Origin: Neoceratodus forsteri
Lineage: Eukaryota > Chordata > Ceratodontiformes > Ceratodontidae
Length of the DNA: 64,000 nucleotides
Assembly: GCA_016271365.2 (NCBI GenBank)
Contig: CM028129.1
Coordinates: forward strand, 1,007,203,501 to 1,007,267,500
Direction of reading: 5' to 3'
Under the pieces are notes generated by a model. That model was given only the letters and a program-made list of their open reading frames with translations. It searched no databases and had not been told where the DNA came from. This document shows, one piece after another, positions 63,321 through 64,000 of the stretch. Made by a program: the position numbers and the translations under genes. The stretch's first letter is position 1. Each line of letters starts with the position of its first letter.

Positions 63321-64000
63321 AATGGGCACTTTCTCACCCAAGGGGTCCTTTAGCATCAGTGATGTTATGCAGTCAGCCACCAGGTAGGACTGCCCCGGTG
63401 GAGTGTTTACGCTAAAGTTAATTAGCATAACCAACTGGGAGAGAGCTCGAGGTGTGCTGAGGGGGAGCCAACAGAGAAACCACCAGAATTTTTTTCTCCG
63501 CTGACTGAGCAACACTGCCTCTGAGGTGGAAAAGCTGAGTGGAAGAGCCCCTGAACTGCTTGGTGTGCTCCATGTAATGGAGGAGGGCTCTCTTAACATC
63601 CAGACTATGAAGTCTTTGTTTGCCCGGAGTGGAATTTTCGGTGAAAAAGACTGGTTAGGGTGAAATTCTGAGACAACCATAGACAGAAACTTTCTATCAG
63701 TTCTGAGCTCAGTCTTATCCATGTGAGGAGTATTATAATTGGGCTCTGTACAGAGGGCCGGTAACTCTGAAATCCTCCTTGCAGAGGTAATGGCCACCAA
63801 AAGACAGTTTTCCAAGTCACATATTTGAGATAAGCTTTTGCCATGGGCTCAAAGGGTTGGTTCCATGAGCTTGGCAGTACTGAGAGGCAGGCTCCAAGGA
63901 GGGACAGATTCTCTGACTGGAGGCTGAAGGTGTAGAAGGCCCTTGAAAAACTGTTTGACTATTGGGTGAAAGTAAACAGATTTAGCCTCTCCAATGGAAA
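63306..64000 (-). pseudogene. DIRS element C, tyrosine recombinase fragment
   Basis: CLLVAITSARRISELPAL near 63,790 (catalytic first Arg), DRKFLSMVVSEFHPNQSF, then a frame-shifted rest; the same blocks as DIRS B at 45.7-46.0 kb. It continues past the window end. Confidence 0.8.

Noticed and set aside
1..64000. CRISPR arrays, operons or prokaryotic genes
   Set aside because: Tandem repeats here have no unique equal-length spacers, and all recognised coding sequence is eukaryotic retroelement or transposon.

Overview
The window reads as vertebrate nuclear DNA from a large, repeat-dense genome, and I recognise no complete host gene in it. The mixture of elements (L1, CR1, L2-like, a Rex1-like and a second non-LTR LINE family, tyrosine-recombinase DIRS elements, hAT, a Harbinger-like MITE, long-LTR elements) fits an amphibian best. 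A caecilian is my guess; this is inference from composition, not a species call.

Region by region. 1-9,650 (minus strand): an L2/CR1-like LINE (1-2,740), then a second, decayed LINE (about 2,742-9,650) with ORF1, endonuclease and RT remnants. The second LINE is split by an unassigned block and by a 1,022-bp palindrome-rich MITE (7,893-8,914). 10,163-17,326: an LTR element with two 1.6-kb LTRs, a 4-bp TSD (TTTA), a tRNA-Thr-type primer site and an internal region without visible pol. That internal region carries an unidentified Cys-rich ORF, splice-like signals and a promoter-like cluster. 17,330-20,830: a small hairpin repeat and mostly unassigned sequence. 20,830-51,735: a stack of nested insertions. 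A CR1 fragment abuts a DIRS element (B). B is split by an L1 with a 15-bp TSD, and the L1 is split by a 19.2-kb hAT with a perfect 8-bp TSD. The hAT holds a decayed ZMYM1/hAT-type transposase, LINE tails, a SINE, a foldback element and an ORF1-only L1 insertion with a 13-bp TSD. Beyond B lies a second DIRS element (A, 46.5-49.9 kb), then a CR1 (50.07-51.73 kb).

51,760-52,545 is a CpG-rich island that could hold a host promoter and first exon (plus strand, donor at 52,545). 52,545-54,680 has a degenerate 70-bp minisatellite and CR1 scraps. 54,686-60,290 holds GC-rich tandem units followed by a Rex1/CR1-like LINE (plus) whose ORF begins with a 2A-like motif. 60,700-62,027 is a probable solo LTR. 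62,165-63,320 is a CR1 fragment split by a LINE tail with an 8-bp TSD. 63,306-64,000 is a third DIRS recombinase fragment.

The most interesting object is the 19.2-kb hAT insertion. It interrupts an L1 whose frames are still open on both sides, yet its own transposase and cargo are badly decayed, which suggests a large composite mobilised in trans. The second is the LTR element with its unfamiliar genes. Alignments and identities are by eye; no searches were run.
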